A stretch of 64,000 bases of DNA from MTP4 sp9310u (GTDB lineage: Archaea > Halobacteriota > Methanosarcinia > Methanosarcinales > Methanosarcinaceae), in contig DAOUSW010000005.1 in NCBI GenBank assembly GCA_030627005.1, positions 7,617 through 71,616 of the forward strand. The letters run 5' to 3'. The position numbers were made by a program, and so were the translations under genes. Shown here piece by piece: positions 46,722 through 55,862 of the stretch. The notes under the pieces are model-generated. The model was not told the DNA's origin, did no database searches, and worked only from the letters and a program-made list of their open reading frames with translations. Each line of letters begins with the position of its first letter. The stretch's first letter is position 1.

Positions 46722-46795
46722 TGGGCCCGCTGAGATTCGAACTCAGGACCTCCGCCGTGTGAAGGCGACGTCATAACCGACTAGACCACGAGCCC
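46722..46795 (-). tRNA. tRNA-Val (anticodon CAC)
   Basis: 74 nt without encoded CCA. Acceptor GGGCTCG pairs with CGGGCCC (one G-U), followed by discriminator A. The D arm contains GGTCTAGTCGGTTATGAC, the anticodon loop is TTCACAC (CAC at 34-36), and the T loop is TTCGAAT with a CTGAG/CTCAG stem. It is the intact copy; its 3' half is repeated at 41388 and 38075, indicating use as an integration site. Confidence 0.95.
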
Positions 46796-47111
46796 ATGGT
46801 GTATAAGGAAACCCCTGAGGGTTGAGCAACCATAAAATAGAACTTCTTACGTATAAGCTTATCGCCTGTTTGTCGGTTTCGGGCTTTCCCTGACCGGTTA
46901 TACTGCTCTTTTATGGTGTAAGCCGGATTTCTTGCGAGTTCTCTCTTTTTCCAGGTCTCCCGGCTCAGCCAGACCGCAGGTTATATAAGCGTTCTTTGAT
47001 ATCTTTACAGTGGTAATATCATTACACTGATATTTTACTGTACACGGCATAAATTTTCCTTTATACGATAAATTTTCCTTTATACCGCAAAAAAGCTTCA
47101 TCCCGGTTTAC

Positions 47112-47876
47112 ATGATCGAAATACTGAAAATCCTCTTCTGCATGCCCTTTTTGCTCTACTCATGCTACTCCGACCTGAAGGCCCGGCGGGTCTCCAATAA
47201 GGTCTGGAAATACATGCTAGCCTCGGGCTCGGTCTTTGTCCTCTATGAACTTGCTACAGGCGGGGTTCCCTATCTCAAAGCCCTTCTCATTTCCGGTGTA
47301 ATCGTATTTGTTATCGTCTACATCCTTTTCCAGTTCGGGGCTTTCGGAGGCGGGGATGCAAAAGGGTTGATCGTGCTTTCCATCCTTCTTCCCACTTACC
47401 CGGTCTTCAGGCTGGGCGGGGAATTTTATCCCCTGCTCGGCCTTCCTCCTATCGGGCTCTTTACGTTCACGGTGCTCGGAAATGCCCTGCTCCTCACAAT
47501 CATCGTGCCCCTCGGGATGTTTTGCTACAACCTCCTGCACTTTTCCCCTGAGATGCTCAAAAAGCCCTTCTACATGTTCATAGGGTACAGGACTGCGATT
47601 TCTTCCCTGAAGAATAAAGAGCACCTCGGCCTGCTCGAGAAGTTTGAGATGAATGAAGCCGGAGAATTGAAACGGAGCTTTGCCAGGGCTGGGCTTAACT
47701 TCGATGCAAACCTGAAGCCCGAACTTGAAGAATACGTAAAAAAAGGTTTGATTGGAAACGAGGTCTGGGTGACTCCCGGCCTTCCGTTCATGCTTTCGAT
47801 TACTGCAGGTTTTGTTGCTGCAGTTGTGTTTGGCGACCTCCTGTTTTACATGGTCATGCACTTGATGCTTGGGTGA
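47112..47876 (+). CDS. Archaeal prepilin/preflagellin peptidase (A24 family)
   Basis: 254 residues with about six membrane helices. The two catalytic Asp residues of type IV prepilin peptidases are seen: in CYSDLKARRVSN near residue 20 and in FGGGDAKGLIV (GxGD) near residue 80. Contains a cytoplasmic insertion around 155-215 (KNKEHLGLLEKFEMNEAG), usual for the FlaK-type archaeal enzymes. It cleaves the class III signal peptides of archaellins or pilins in the membrane. Pilin genes are not in the window. Confidence 0.92.
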   Translation: MIEILKILFCMPFLLYSCYSDLKARRVSNKVWKYMLASGSVFVLYELATGGVPYLKALLISGVIVFVIVYILFQFGAFGGGDAKGLIVLSILLPTYPVFRLGGEFYPLLGLPPIGLFTFTVLGNALLLTIIVPLGMFCYNLLHFSPEMLKKPFYMFIGYRTAISSLKNKEHLGLLEKFEMNEAGELKRSFARAGLNFDANLKPELEEYVKKGLIGNEVWVTPGLPFMLSITAGFVAAVVFGDLLFYMVMHLMLG

Positions 47877-47911
47877 ACACTTGTCTCAGGCATTGCAGTA
47901 ACGGACTCTTT

Positions 47912-48072
47912 TATAGTCCCGAACGTAAATATTTACACTTACATTATAACCACGGAAGACACCGAAAGCACGGAAGGACTGTGCCCATATTTCCTTTATT
48001 CCGTGTTTTCTGTGCTTTCTGTGGTTAAACTTTCACTTGGCATTGGTGAAGGAATTTGGGTCCTTGACTATA
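47912..48072 (-). mobile_element. MITE-like fold-back element, copy 3 (inverted)
   Basis: 161 bp, opposite orientation to copies 1 and 2: starts TATAGTCCCGAACGTAAATA and ends GTCCTTGACTATA. It lies between two convergent genes (prepilin peptidase and cbiE), 35 bp after the peptidase stop. Confidence 0.85.
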
Positions 48073-48131
48073 GATCAAAAATGGATCAAAAAATGCTCAA
48101 AAAATGAATTAAAATGGATCAAAAAAGGTTT

Positions 48132-48719
48132 TCAGCGCTTCTGCACGATCATAAGCCCGTAAAGGATAGTTTCTGCAATCGGGGGGTTTTCAGGGGTTCC
48201 TTTTGCAATCTTCTCTTCCGGGTAGCCGAGGTTTTCACAGGTGTAGAGTTCCGCCGAAAGGCCCATTTCCAGAAGGACTTCGGCAACTTCTTCGGAGCCG
48301 AATTTAGCGTCGGGAAGTAAAAATACATTCCTCCTGTTTTTCAGTTCCCGGACCAGTTCGCCTTTTGCGGGCTCGAAGTCCCTGCCGTGGGCAGTAATTG
48401 CTGTGAGGTTTGTAAGGTTCACTCTCGTGCGGGCACAGGCTACCTGCATTGATGAGATCCCCGGGATTACGGTATCCTTTTCTCCTGCAAACTTCCCGAG
48501 GCCGGAAAACATGGGGTCTCCCGTGGACAGGACCACGGCGTCGTCGGGCAGGAGGTGGAGGGACTTGTAGTCCTTGATCGTGTTTGTCTTGCAGGTGATG
48601 TATTTCTGTGCAAGTTCAAGAGCCCGTTTTGCGCCGTAAACGATCGATGCATTCTGAATAGCCTCGATCCCTTCTTCCGTGAGCATGCCGGGCCCGACCC
48701 CGACTCCTACCACTATCAT
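48132..48719 (-). CDS. cbiE: Cobalt-precorrin-7 (C5)-methyltransferase CbiE
   Basis: 195 residues. Tetrapyrrole methylase fold with GVGVGPGMLTEEG at the N-terminus (SAM-site loop), VVLSTGDPMFSGLGKFA (GDPxxSG) and VIPGISSMQVACARTR. It is the CbiE/CobL-N type: adds a methyl group to C5 of cobalt-precorrin-7 in anaerobic corrin synthesis. The partner CbiT domain is not fused and not adjacent. It follows cbiD on the same strand (40-base gap), so they share an operon serving the corrinoid methyltransferases. Confidence 0.93.
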   Translation of the reverse strand: MIVVGVGVGPGMLTEEGIEAIQNASIVYGAKRALELAQKYITCKTNTIKDYKSLHLLPDDAVVLSTGDPMFSGLGKFAGEKDTVIPGISSMQVACARTRVNLTNLTAITAHGRDFEPAKGELVRELKNRRNVFLLPDAKFGSEEVAEVLLEMGLSAELYTCENLGYPEEKIAKGTPENPPIAETILYGLMIVQKR

Positions 48720-48759
48720 GCTTTTTTACCTCTGTCCGCTTTTGTATTTTTATTCTCAC

Positions 48760-49779
48760 TCAATTCTCACTCTTGCTGTCCATCAGGACCGAGCCGTCCC
48801 TTTCGATGACAACAATCCTTGCGCCATTCCCTTTTTCGATTGCCATCTTGAAGGCTTCTTTCAGGCGCTCGTGTTCCGGGGCTTTTTCAAGCATCTCCAC
48901 GACTGTTGCATAGCCGCTTCCTTCGAGCATCTGCGGGTTGCCCCATTTCAGGACAAGGCCCGGAAGGCCGCAGATCACAATGTCTCCCGAGGCCGCCCCG
49001 AGCCCTTCGGAGATCCGGCTCCCGACCATAACCACGGTATAGTCAGGGAAAAGCATGTGGGAATAGCGCATCCCTATGCGCCCGGTGGTCAGGACCACTT
49101 TGTCGGTACAGCGGATCAGGTCTCCTTTCATCTCGCCAAGGTGGTCGTTCCAGGGCTCAACGAAGCCGGTGCTTCCGAGGACTGAAATCCCGCCTTCGAC
49201 TCCTATCCTGCTGTTCAGGGTTTCTTTTCCGATCCTTTCTCCCTCGGGAATCGAAATCGTGACTTCCGCTCCCCGCAGGCCCAGTTCTTCCACGGCTTCC
49301 TGCACCGCGGCTTTGATCTGCCCCATGGGGTTCGGGTTGATTGCAGGCTGACCTTTCGGGACCTGGAGCCCGTCCCTCTTTACAACCCCTATGCCCTTTC
49401 CGCCAAGGATACGGATCCCGTCAGCTTCCCTGGCTTCGCCCACAAACTCAAGGCCGCGGGTGATATCGGATTCGTGGTCGTTCTGGATCTTTTTTACAAT
49501 GGCACGCCCTGAACCCGATTCGCTTACTTCAAGGTATGCCCTGAGCCCTGCAGGGGTCGGGACGGAAACGCGGTCAACTGTTTTTTTAAGGGAGAGGACC
49601 GCGGCTTTTGCTGCGGCAGTGGCAGTGGTCCCGGTGGTGTACCCGCGTTTCAGAACAGAACCGTCGCTCAGGACGACGATCATTCCGGATGCCACTTTTT
49701 CTTCCACTTCTTCCCTGGGCATCCCGGTGCGGGCTATCCATTCTTCCGGGATGTCAAAATTGTTAACGGGATCTATCAT
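48760..49779 (-). CDS. cbiD: Cobalt-precorrin-5B (C1)-methyltransferase CbiD
   Basis: 339 residues. CbiD signature: LKRGYTTGTTATAAAKAA near residue 45, then GGKGIGVVKRDGL, GQPAINPNPMGQIKAAV, EGERIGKETLNSRIGVEGG and ILGSTGFVEPWN-type block (VLGSTGFVEPWNDHLGE). Methylates C1 of the corrin ring in the anaerobic B12 pathway. First gene of a cbiD-cbiE pair. Confidence 0.95.
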   Translation of the reverse strand: MIDPVNNFDIPEEWIARTGMPREEVEEKVASGMIVVLSDGSVLKRGYTTGTTATAAAKAAVLSLKKTVDRVSVPTPAGLRAYLEVSESGSGRAIVKKIQNDHESDITRGLEFVGEAREADGIRILGGKGIGVVKRDGLQVPKGQPAINPNPMGQIKAAVQEAVEELGLRGAEVTISIPEGERIGKETLNSRIGVEGGISVLGSTGFVEPWNDHLGEMKGDLIRCTDKVVLTTGRIGMRYSHMLFPDYTVVMVGSRISEGLGAASGDIVICGLPGLVLKWGNPQMLEGSGYATVVEMLEKAPEHERLKEAFKMAIEKGNGARIVVIERDGSVLMDSKSEN

Positions 49780-50335
49780 GGAAGATATTCAGGGGTTTTT
49801 TGTATAAATATATTGATGTGGAAATTTGGAAATGGCCTGATTTTATCCTGCCTGAATTGAAAATATCCTGGATTTATCCTGTCTGAACCTATCCGGAATT
49901 TATTCTGACAGAAAACATCCTGAACAAAAAAAGACATCCGAAAACAGCTTTAAGAAAAGGGGTGGCACCATTCCAGGGTGTTGGGGATATTTCATTCGTT
50001 TTTTCTGGAAATGGGGGGTATCCAGGTTTTGGGAATGGGGGGGGTTTCCATTCTCTCATGGGGGGTTGGTGTGTGAAAAATAGCCCGGAATGGTGCCTAT
50101 AAAGATGCCAGTTCTATGCCTGACACCTGTTCCTAACTCTTCAGTTATATTATATAAATGTTTAGCAAATACTTATCTTTTTTCCAGTGTGTCATTTGTT
50201 GACATGGGTAGTAATTGTTAGTCTATATACCTGATGTATCTTCCTCCCGGTAGTGTTTTCCAATACTGGCAAATCAGCTCTTGTTCCCGAGAGTTTGATT
50301 ATTTGTTTTATGTTGGGGTGCGCAGCCCTGCGGGT
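49780..50335. other. Intergenic region with repeats and a 124-bp inverted-repeat element
   Basis: No gene. 49840-49925 carries degenerate TATCCTG(G/A)ATTTATCCTG units. Then GGCACCATTCC (49974-49984) and GGAATGGTGCC (50087-50097), an 11-bp inverted repeat, flank a G-rich core with several GGGGGG runs. This could be a small fold-back element. Confidence 0.5.
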
Positions 50336-52548
50336 TTACTGGATTCTGGCAAACATCCTGTCAAGTTCCCCTCTCGTGAAGGTGAGGACCGTGGGCCGGC
50401 CGTGGGGGCAGGAGTAGGGATTTTCCGCCTGTTTCAGCTGTTCCACCAGTTCTTCCATCTGCCGCAAACTGCAAGCAGCCCCCCCTTTGATTGCCGCCCT
50501 GCAGGCCATGGTCTTGCAGACCTGTTCGGAAACTCCCGTGTCCTTTTTGATCTTTCCGCCCGCAAGCAGCTCCGAGATGAGGTCGTGGATAATCCCCGGG
50601 TCTTCCAGGCGCCCGAAGACGTCCGGCACGAAAGTCACCACATAGGTGTTGTCCCCGAATTCCGAGATTCCAAAACCGTGTTCTTCAAGGTAGGGGATGT
50701 ATTCTTCCATGAGCACCTTTTCTTTCGGGGTCAGGTCTATAGTAATCGGGGTGATCAGTTCCTGGACCCTGTTCTTTTTCATCTTCAGGATCTGCTCGTA
50801 GAGGACGCGCTCGTGGGCGGCGTGCTGGTCGATTATCACAAGGTCCTCCCCTTTTTCGGCAAGGATATAGATCTTCGAGACCTGGCCAATGATCCGGAGG
50901 CCTTCAAGGGGGTCAGTGTTGGCTTTTTTATTCGCTTTTTGCGCCGGGTATTCCCTTTCTACCTCTTTTTCAGTCCCCTTTTCGGTCTCCTTTTTCAGTC
51001 CCTTTTTCAGTCCCCTTTTCAGTTCCTTTTTCAGTCCCCTTTTCAGTTCCTTTTTCAGTCCCTTTTTCAGTCCCTTTTTCAGTCCCCTTTTCAGTTCCTT
51101 TTTCAGTCCCCTTTTCAGTCCCTTTTTCAGTTCCCTTTTCAGTCCCCTTTTCAGTCTCTTTTTCAGTCTCTTTTTCAGTCCCCTTTTCTATCTCTTTTTC
51201 TTTTCTTTCTTCTCCTGTCGCCTTTTCCTCTTCCTTTTCTTTTCCGGCTTCTTTCCTATCACTCTCGCTGGTAATATCCAGGAGCCGCTCCGATCTTTTC
51301 AGTCTTCTTTCGGTATCTTTTACCGGATAACTGTAGGTTTCGGGTTTTTCCCTGAAGAGTTTGCTTCCGCCTGCCGGAACTTCTGCGGCTCTTACGATGT
51401 CTTTTCCGGGACCATTCCCGGGACCATTCCCGGGCTTTTCCGAAGTATCCGTTTTTTCAGGGAACTGCACCCTGCCCTCCGGCTCCCGGACTTCCAGGGT
51501 TTTCTGGTGGGTTTTGCCTTCCTTTTCCCTTATCTCGGGAGCAAGCCCGTGTTCCGAAAGGGTCTTTTCCACGGCTGCAGTCACTGCATTGCTGATTTCC
51601 TCTTCCCTGCTGAAGCGGACCTCTGCTTTTCGCGGGTGCACGTTTACGTCCACTTCCTGCGGGTCAAGGGTCAGGGAGAGCACAGCTACAGGGTAACGTC
51701 CTTTTGGAATTTTCGTGTAGTAGCCCTGGCGGATGGCTGCGTTTACGGCTTTTGAGGTCACGGGGCGGGTGTTTACAAAGAGGAACAGCTGGTCTCCGGT
51801 TCCCCGTGTAAGTTCGGGCTTTGAGACGCAGCCCCGGATAACAACGTCCCCTGTCAGGGATTCCACGGGGAGCATGGACCTGGCAGTTTCGGGGCCTAGC
51901 AGGTTTACTACACTGTTCAAAAGTTCGCTTGAGGCGGGGTTTCTGAGAACGGGCTTTCCGTCGCTGAGAAGTGTGAATGAAATCTCAGGGTTTGCTAGGG
52001 CGAGTTTCATTACAACGTCCGTGATATGGGCAAGTTCGGTCCTGTCGCTTTTCAGGTACTTTTGCCTTGCCGGGGTGTTGTAAAAGAGGTCTTTTACGTG
52101 TACAGCTGTTCCCGGAGCCGTGCCGACATTCGAGCTTTCCAGTACCTGCCCTCCGTGGATAACCACCTTCGTGCCTGCGAGTTCTTCGGGGGGGCGGGTC
52201 AGGATTTCCACTTTCGCGATAGCAGTAATGGAGGAGAGGGCTTCTCCCCGGAAACCCATGGTGGCCACGGTGTCCAGGTCTTCGATTTTCGTAAGCTTGC
52301 TTGTTGCGTGTTTTTCATATGCGAGCAGGGCATCTGCCCGGCTCATCCCGCAGCCATTGTCCCGGACTAGAATCGATTTCTTGCCCCCCTTTCTCGACCT
52401 CGATCCGGACCTCGGTGGCTCCGGCATCGATTGCGTTGTCTACCAGTTCCTTTATGGCGGATGCGGGACGTTCGATCACCTCCCCGGCTGCGATCTTGTT
52501 TATTGTATCCTTATCAAGGATCCTGATTTTATTTCCTTGCCCTTCCAT
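50336..52548 (-). pseudogene. mutL: DNA mismatch repair protein MutL, two frameshifts
   Basis: Starts at ATG 52548 (MEGQGNKIRILDKDTINK). Part 1 has KELVDNAIDAGAT; an extra G in the G6 run at 52384-52389 breaks it. Part 2 continues with ILVRDNGCGMSRADALLAYE and TMGFRGEALSSI (GHKL ATPase motifs), the transducer domain and a long linker made of TEKG repeats. A second +1 shift lies at the A5 run at 50991-50995. Part 3 has DQHAAHERVLYEQ (endonuclease metal site), ACRAAIKGG and CPHGRPT. All motifs are intact, so the gene would be functional if the two single bases are errors. Follows mutS on the same strand. Confidence 0.9.
50985..51185 (-). repeat. 12-bp coding minisatellite in the mutL linker
   Basis: About sixteen to seventeen 12-bp units of CTGAAAAAGGGA / CTGAAAAGGGGA / CTGAAAAAGGAA type encode (TEKG)n between the ATPase and C-terminal domains. 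One irregular 13-base unit near 50985-50998 causes the second frameshift. Confidence 0.9.
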
Positions 52549-52632
52549 GCCTCTTTCTCCTTTTTTCATTTCGTGAGATGTAATTTGCTAGCTCTTTCAG
52601 TTCGTGATGCTTAACCTGGCAGCTTTTTCAAT

Positions 52633-52793
52633 TATAGTCCCGGACATAAATATTTACACTTACTTTATAACCACGGAAGACACAGAAAGCACGGAAGGAT
52701 TGTGGCCCAATTTCTTTTATTCCGTGTTTTCCGTGCTTTCTGTGGTTAAACTTTCACTTGAGATTGGTGAAGGAATTTGGGTCATTGACTATA
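52633..52793 (-). mobile_element. MITE-like fold-back element, copy 4 (inverted)
   Basis: 161 bp, TATAGTCCCGGACATAAATA ... GGGTCATTGACTATA, same orientation as copy 3. It sits between mutS (stop at 52831) and mutL (start 52548), and may separate a former mutS-mutL transcription unit. Confidence 0.85.
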
Positions 52794-52830
52794 GTGAAAC
52801 TTAACCAGGCAGCTTTTCAATTAGTGAAAC

Positions 52831-55599
52831 TTAACCCAGCAACTTTTTCAGTTCGTGAAGCTTGTTCATGGCTTCAAGGGGGGTCATATCGTCCACATTC
52901 AGCCTTTTCAGGGCGACTTCCACGGGACTTTGCCTGTTTGCCTGCGCCTGGGTCCCGCCTCCGCTGCCGGGGTCGAAAAGCAGCATCTGGGTGTAGCGCG
53001 TGGCTGCCTTGCCTTTTTTCCTTTTCCCGTTTTCCCCTTCTTCGGCTTCTTCAAGCAGGTTTTCCCGTTCCAGTTCCTTCAGGATCTCGTTTGCCCTGTC
53101 TATCACCTTTTCCGGGACCCCTGCAAGCCTTGCAACCTGGATCCCGTAACTCCGGTCCGTTGCCCCCGGGACGATTTTCCGCAGGAAAACCAGTTCGTGG
53201 CCTTCTTCTTTTACCGCGATGTGGTAGTTTTTGACCCGCTTTAATTTTTCTTCAAGAGCTGTCAACTGGTGGTAATGCGTGGCAAAAAGGGCTCTTACCC
53301 CGACCTTTCCCCGGTTGTGCAGGTACTCAACAACGGCTTTTGCGATGCTGTACCCGTCGTAGGTGCTTGTCCCCCTCCCTATCTCGTCCAGGAGGACCAG
53401 GCTTTTTGGGCTTGCGTTGTTCAGGATGTTTGCAAGCTCAACCATCTCTACCATGAAAGTACTCTGCCCGCTTGCCAGGTCGTCAAAGGCCCCTATCCTC
53501 GTAAAGACCTGGTCCACGGTCCCGATGGAGGCATGGGACGCCGGGACAAAGGAGCCTGCCTGGGCCATGATTGCGATCAGGGCACTCTGGCGCATGTAAG
53601 TGGACTTTCCTGCCATGTTCGGGCCCGTTACCAGTAAAAACTGCTTTTCCTTGCAGTCCATTTCGGTGTCATTAGGGACAAACCCCCCTGGAACGGTATT
53701 TTCCACAACAGGGTGTCTTCCGTCTCTGATCAGGATCTTGCAGTCCTCGGTCAGCTGGGGGCGGACGTAGTTGTTGTTTTCGGAAGCCTCCGCCAGGTTG
53801 GCTAGCACGTCCAGGGTCCCGGTGCTTTCCGCTGTCTGCTGCAGTTTCCTTGAGTATCCTGCAACGGTTTTCGTGATTTTTGCGAAGATCTCGTATTCCA
53901 GGGCCACAGCTTTTTCGTTTGCAGAGAGGATCAGGCTTTCTTTTTCCTTCAGTTCCGGTGTGAAGAAGCGCTCGGCATTGGTCATGGTCTGCTTTCTGAT
54001 GTAGTCTTCGGGCACCTGGGCGCTGTTAGCGTTGGTAACTTCGATGTAGTATCCAAAGACCTTATTATACCCGACTTTCAGGGACTTGATCCCGGATTTT
54101 TCCCTCTCCTTTTGCTGGAAAGCGGCAATCCACTGCTTGCTGTTGCTTGCAATGTCCCTCAGTTCGTCCAGCTCTTCATTGTAGCCCTTTTTGATCATCC
54201 CGCCTTCCCGGACCGTTAGAGGCGCTTCGTCCGCGATTCCCTTTTCGATCAGTTCCGCCAGGGTTTCGAGTTCCGGGAATGCCTCGAGTTCCTTTCCTAT
54301 CTCTTCCAGGAGTTTCGAGCTGGTCTTCTCGAGCAGGCAGTCCCTTACGGGCACAACGGCTGTCAGGGATTTTTTCAGGGCTACAAGGTCCCTTGCGTTT
54401 GAGTTCCCGTACACGATGCGGCCGACCAGGCGTTCGATGTCCCGGACCTCGAAGAGCCAGTCCCGGATGTCATAGCGGAGCAGGGCGTCTCCTGCCAGTT
54501 CTTCCACGGCGTCCAGCCGCCGGTTGATATGTTCGACGGAAAGGAGCGGTTTCAGGAGCCATTTTTTCAGGGCCCGGCTCCCCATGGGGGTCTTTGTGCT
54601 GTCCAGCACCTTAAAAAGCGAGTTTTCATTCCCGCCGTCCCGCACATTTTTCACGATTTCCAGGTTGCGCAGGGTTATTGCGTCGAGCACCATGAACTCG
54701 GAGTTCGAGTAGGTCCGCAGGGTGTTTATGTGGGCAAGGTCCCGCATCTGGGTGGTCTTTGCGTATTCCAGGGCTGCCCAGGCCGAATATACCGCAAACT
54801 CCAGGTTTTCACAGCCCATGCCTTCCAGGGTCGCAACCCCGAAGTGTTTTTTAAGCATCTCTCCCGCTTCTCCTGTCCCGGAAAGTTCGGGGGCGAATTC
54901 GTGGACAATGGTCTGGTCCCTGAGCCGGCCTGCAAGTTCGGGGTTTCCGTAAAGGGATGGGGGCAGGATGCATTCTGCCGGGTGCATGCGGGCAAGTTCG
55001 CTCATAAGCTTTTCAAAACCCTCAGAGTCCCTGAACTGGGTGGTCAGGAATTCCCCTGTGGAGATGTCCAGAAAAGAGACACCGAGTTCCATTTCCCCGG
55101 GGTTTTTGTCGCTTTTGCCGGCTTTGCCGCTTTTCCCTGCTTTATCTCCTTTCTCGCCTTTCCCGTTCCCACCTTTGCCGCTTTTGCCGCTTTCCCGGCC
55201 TGCTACTGCCATCAGGTAGTTATTCGAGGCGTCGGAAAACATGGAGGAATCTATGGCTGTCCCCGGGGTCACTACCCGGACAACACCCCGTTTCACGACT
55301 CCTTTTGCCTGTTTCGGGTCTTCGAGCTGCTCGCAGATTGCCACGTTGTACCCTTTGTTGATCAGCCTCGGGAGGTAGGTGTCAATGGCATGGTATGGGA
55401 TTCCTGCAAGCGGCATCTTTTCCCCGGACTTATCCTTCCCCCGGGCGGTAAGGGTAATTTCCAGTTCCCTTGCGATTGTCTTTGCGTCTTCCCCGAAAGA
55501 CTCGTAGAAATCGCCCATCCGGAAGAAGATGAGGGCATCAGGGTGTGCTTGCTTTGCTTCATAGTACTGGCGCATTGCAGGGGTCATCTGGTCATTCAT
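52831..55599 (-). CDS. mutS: DNA mismatch recognition protein MutS
   Basis: 922 residues. Domain I carries FFRMGDFYESF (mismatch-wedge Phe and Glu). ATPase: TGPNMAGKSTYMRQ (Walker A), LVLLDEIGRGTSTYDG (Walker B/signature), ATHYHQLTALE. The C-terminal HTH region is present (PVEVALKRLNVDDMTPLEAM). An insertion after VAGRESGKSGK near residues 130-165 is a Gly/Lys repeat from short DNA repeats and is absent from most MutS proteins. It binds mismatches and recruits MutL. The frame is intact, unlike its partner mutL. Confidence 0.97.
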   Translation of the reverse strand: MNDQMTPAMRQYYEAKQAHPDALIFFRMGDFYESFGEDAKTIARELEITLTARGKDKSGEKMPLAGIPYHAIDTYLPRLINKGYNVAICEQLEDPKQAKGVVKRGVVRVVTPGTAIDSSMFSDASNNYLMAVAGRESGKSGKGGNGKGEKGDKAGKSGKAGKSDKNPGEMELGVSFLDISTGEFLTTQFRDSEGFEKLMSELARMHPAECILPPSLYGNPELAGRLRDQTIVHEFAPELSGTGEAGEMLKKHFGVATLEGMGCENLEFAVYSAWAALEYAKTTQMRDLAHINTLRTYSNSEFMVLDAITLRNLEIVKNVRDGGNENSLFKVLDSTKTPMGSRALKKWLLKPLLSVEHINRRLDAVEELAGDALLRYDIRDWLFEVRDIERLVGRIVYGNSNARDLVALKKSLTAVVPVRDCLLEKTSSKLLEEIGKELEAFPELETLAELIEKGIADEAPLTVREGGMIKKGYNEELDELRDIASNSKQWIAAFQQKEREKSGIKSLKVGYNKVFGYYIEVTNANSAQVPEDYIRKQTMTNAERFFTPELKEKESLILSANEKAVALEYEIFAKITKTVAGYSRKLQQTAESTGTLDVLANLAEASENNNYVRPQLTEDCKILIRDGRHPVVENTVPGGFVPNDTEMDCKEKQFLLVTGPNMAGKSTYMRQSALIAIMAQAGSFVPASHASIGTVDQVFTRIGAFDDLASGQSTFMVEMVELANILNNASPKSLVLLDEIGRGTSTYDGYSIAKAVVEYLHNRGKVGVRALFATHYHQLTALEEKLKRVKNYHIAVKEEGHELVFLRKIVPGATDRSYGIQVARLAGVPEKVIDRANEILKELERENLLEEAEEGENGKRKKGKAATRYTQMLLFDPGSGGGTQAQANRQSPVEVALKRLNVDDMTPLEAMNKLHELKKLLG

Positions 55600-55862
55600 T
55601 TTTTATTCCACTGTAAGCTGTTAAGTCGGTTTGGTATAAAATAGAAAGTCGAGTGCAGTTGGTAGGGTCAAATTATCCCGGTCAAATTATCCCCGGTAAA
55701 TTAGCTTAAACCTGCTGCCGCAGCCCAGCCGATGCTCGCTATTGCCGGATTGCTGCAGCTTGAATTTTATGCTTTTTGAATGCTATGCCTTTATGTGAAT
55801 CCTGCTTCTTATATATAATTTAACAATTCGGAATTGTAAGCCGATCAAAGGAGGAACCTGTT

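Larger units (their letters stand above)
38075..46795. mobile_element. Tandem cargo islands at tRNA-Val (two segments, no integrase)
   Basis: The 3' half of tRNA-Val (minus strand) appears three times in the same orientation: partial at 38075-38118 and 41388-41434, and as part of the intact tRNA at 46722-46795. This is the geometry left by site-specific integration into the 3' end of a tRNA gene: intact gene at one end, displaced 3' fragments at the other. Segment 1 (3.3 kb) carries a small protein, pentapeptide and membrane transporter genes; segment 2 (5.3 kb) carries DUF362, SDR and decarboxylase-like genes. No integrase is present, so mobility would need help or has been lost. Confidence 0.65.

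Noticed and set aside
50234..51274. 346-residue plus-strand frame rich in FQSLFQSPF
   Set aside because: It is the complement of the mutL linker minisatellite and C-terminal domain; the repeats make it open by chance.
54529..55644. 371-residue frame antisense to mutS
   Set aside because: Shadow of mutS; no ribosome site and Phe/Cys-rich composition.
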